From: Pseudomonadota bacterium
Lineage (GTDB): Bacteria > Pseudomonadota > Alphaproteobacteria > Rhizobiales > Rhizobiaceae
Assembly: GCA_023433855.1 (NCBI GenBank)
Contig: JAEYTV010000345.1
Location: forward strand, 1 to 6,675
Direction of reading: 5' to 3'
DNA length: 6,675 nucleotides
Position numbers and translations under genes: made by a program. The notes under the pieces are model-generated. The model was not told the origin of the DNA. It searched no databases and saw nothing but the letters and a program-made list of their open reading frames with translations. Below are positions 5,711 to 6,675 of the stretch, piece after piece. The stretch's first letter is position 1; the number at the start of each line of letters is the position of its first letter.

Positions 5711-6675
5711 TCACCTTTCCCATTTCCAATTGCGGATCTCCGGCATGTCCTCGCCATATTCACGAACGTAGTGATGGTGTTGCTGCAGTTTGCCGCGCAG
5801 GGCCTCCACGACATGGTCGGCCTTGGCCTTGAGGCCCGGCACTCGCTCAATGGCCTCGATCGCAAGATGGAAACGATCGAGTTCGTTCAGGACCGTCATG
5901 TCGAAAGGCGTGGTCGTTGTGCCTTCCTCGACGAAGCCCCGGACGTGGATGTTCGGGTGGTTGGTCCGCCTGTAGGTCAACCGATGGATGAGGTAGGGAT
6001 AACCGTGGTAGGCGAAGATCACCGGCCGATCGGGTGTGAAGAGCCGGTCGAATTCTGCGTCCGCGAGGCCGTGCGGATGGTGTTCTCTTGACTGCAGCGC
6101 CATCAGGTCCACCACGTTGACGACCCGGATCTTCAACTCCGGAATGGCCTCGCGCAGCAGCGTCACTGCCGCGAGCGTCTCCATGGTGGGAACGTCGCCG
6201 GCGCAAGCCATGACGACGTCCGGCGCCACCGCGCCATCCTCGTTGCCAGCCCAGTCCCAGATGCCGATGCCCGCTTCGCAATGAGCGGTGGCTTCGTCGA
6301 TTGTCAGCCACTGCGGCTCCGGCTGCTTGCCGGCAACAATGACATTGACCCTATCCCACGTCTTCAAGCAATGGTCGCCGACCCACAGCAGCGTATTTGC
6401 GTCGGGAGGCAGGTAGATGCGCACCACATCGGCCTTTTTGTTGGCGACAAGGTCAACGAAGCCGGGGTCCTGATGTGAGAAGCCGTTATGATCCTGCCGC
6501 CACACATGCGAGGTAAGCAGGTAGTTGAGCGACGAGACGGGCTTGCGCCATTCGAGCTCACGGGACACCTTCAGCCATTTGGCGTGCTGGTTGAACATGG
6601 AGTCGATGATGTGGATGAAGGCCTCGTAGCAGGAAAAGAAGCCATGACGGCCGGTGAGGAGATACCCTTCCAACC
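5711..6675 (-). CDS. xfp: Phosphoketolase, C-terminal part (gene continues past the right edge)
   Basis: This thiamine-diphosphate enzyme splits xylulose 5-phosphate (and often fructose 6-phosphate) with phosphate to acetyl phosphate plus glyceraldehyde 3-phosphate (or erythrose 4-phosphate). Only the last 320 residues are visible, about 40% of the roughly 800-residue family length, so the cofactor-binding N-terminal domain is outside. The visible part opens with [10 protein letters not shown], a strongly conserved stretch. [13 protein letters not shown] follows at residues 60-72 of the fragment and contains the two active-site histidines equivalent to His548 and His553 of the bifidobacterial enzyme. 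The C-terminal phosphoketolase domain includes [14 protein letters not shown] and [16 protein letters not shown]. The reading frame is intact to its TGA at 5713-5711. Whether it uses xylulose 5-phosphate only or both sugars cannot be told from this part. No acetate kinase or phosphotransacetylase gene follows, which is a common partner elsewhere. Confidence 0.96.
   Translation of the reverse strand, partial: LEGYLLTGRHGFFSCYEAFIHIIDSMFNQHAKWLKVSRELEWRKPVSSLNYLLTSHVWRQDHNGFSHQDPGFVDLVANKKADVVRIYLPPDANTLLWVGDHCLKTWDRVNVIVAGKQPEPQWLTIDEATAHCEAGIGIWDWAGNEDGAVAPDVVMACAGDVPTMETLAAVTLLREAIPELKIRVVNVVDLMALQSREHHPHGLADAEFDRLFTPDRPVIFAYHGYPYLIHRLTYRRTNHPNIHVRGFVEEGTTTTPFDMTVLNELDRFHLAIEAIERVPGLKAKADHVVEALRGKLQQHHHYVREYGEDMPEIRNWKWER

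Overview
The window is GC-rich, densely packed alphaproteobacterial DNA, most likely from a Rhizobiales (Rhizobium/Sinorhizobium-like) chromosome. The strongest clue is the left edge. On the minus strand it carries most of a circularly permuted, two-piece tmRNA gene (ssrA) of the alphaproteobacterial type. The acceptor piece with its encoded CCA end comes first, then a short excised spacer with a hairpin, then the coding piece with the proteolysis tag ANDNYAEARLAA followed by TAA. The gene runs off the left end. A promoter close to the rhizobial housekeeping consensus (CTTTTC, 17 nt, CTATAT) sits just upstream of it.

To the right are two plus-strand genes. The first (411-1304) is a short extended-SDR NAD-dependent epimerase/dehydratase with a strong ribosome site. 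Its upstream region shares about 160 bp with the divergent tmRNA promoter and holds a 14-bp inverted repeat resembling an operator. The second is a long-form thymidylate synthase (ThyA), probably starting at a TTG codon at 1470 and ending at 2387.

The rest is a minus-strand cluster, convergent with thyA. Reading leftwards it contains the C-terminal 40% of a phosphoketolase (5711 to the right edge), a 114-bp gap with an inverted repeat, a 10-TM P2-type cation-transporting ATPase (2933-5596), and a Nudix hydrolase (2466-2933). The Nudix start codon overlaps the ATPase stop codon as TGATG, so these two are almost certainly translationally coupled. Phosphoketolase makes acetyl phosphate from sugar phosphates, the ATPase spends ATP on ion transport, and the Nudix enzyme cleaves a nucleotide-type diphosphate. 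A shared role in energy or stress physiology is possible but is inference from gene order only.

I found no insertion sequence, CRISPR array, tRNA or integrase. I saw no clearly new system. The points most worth a second look are the permuted tmRNA cut by the window edge (with an unusual T-loop), the ATPase's departures from calcium-pump ion ligands, and the likely TTG start of thyA.
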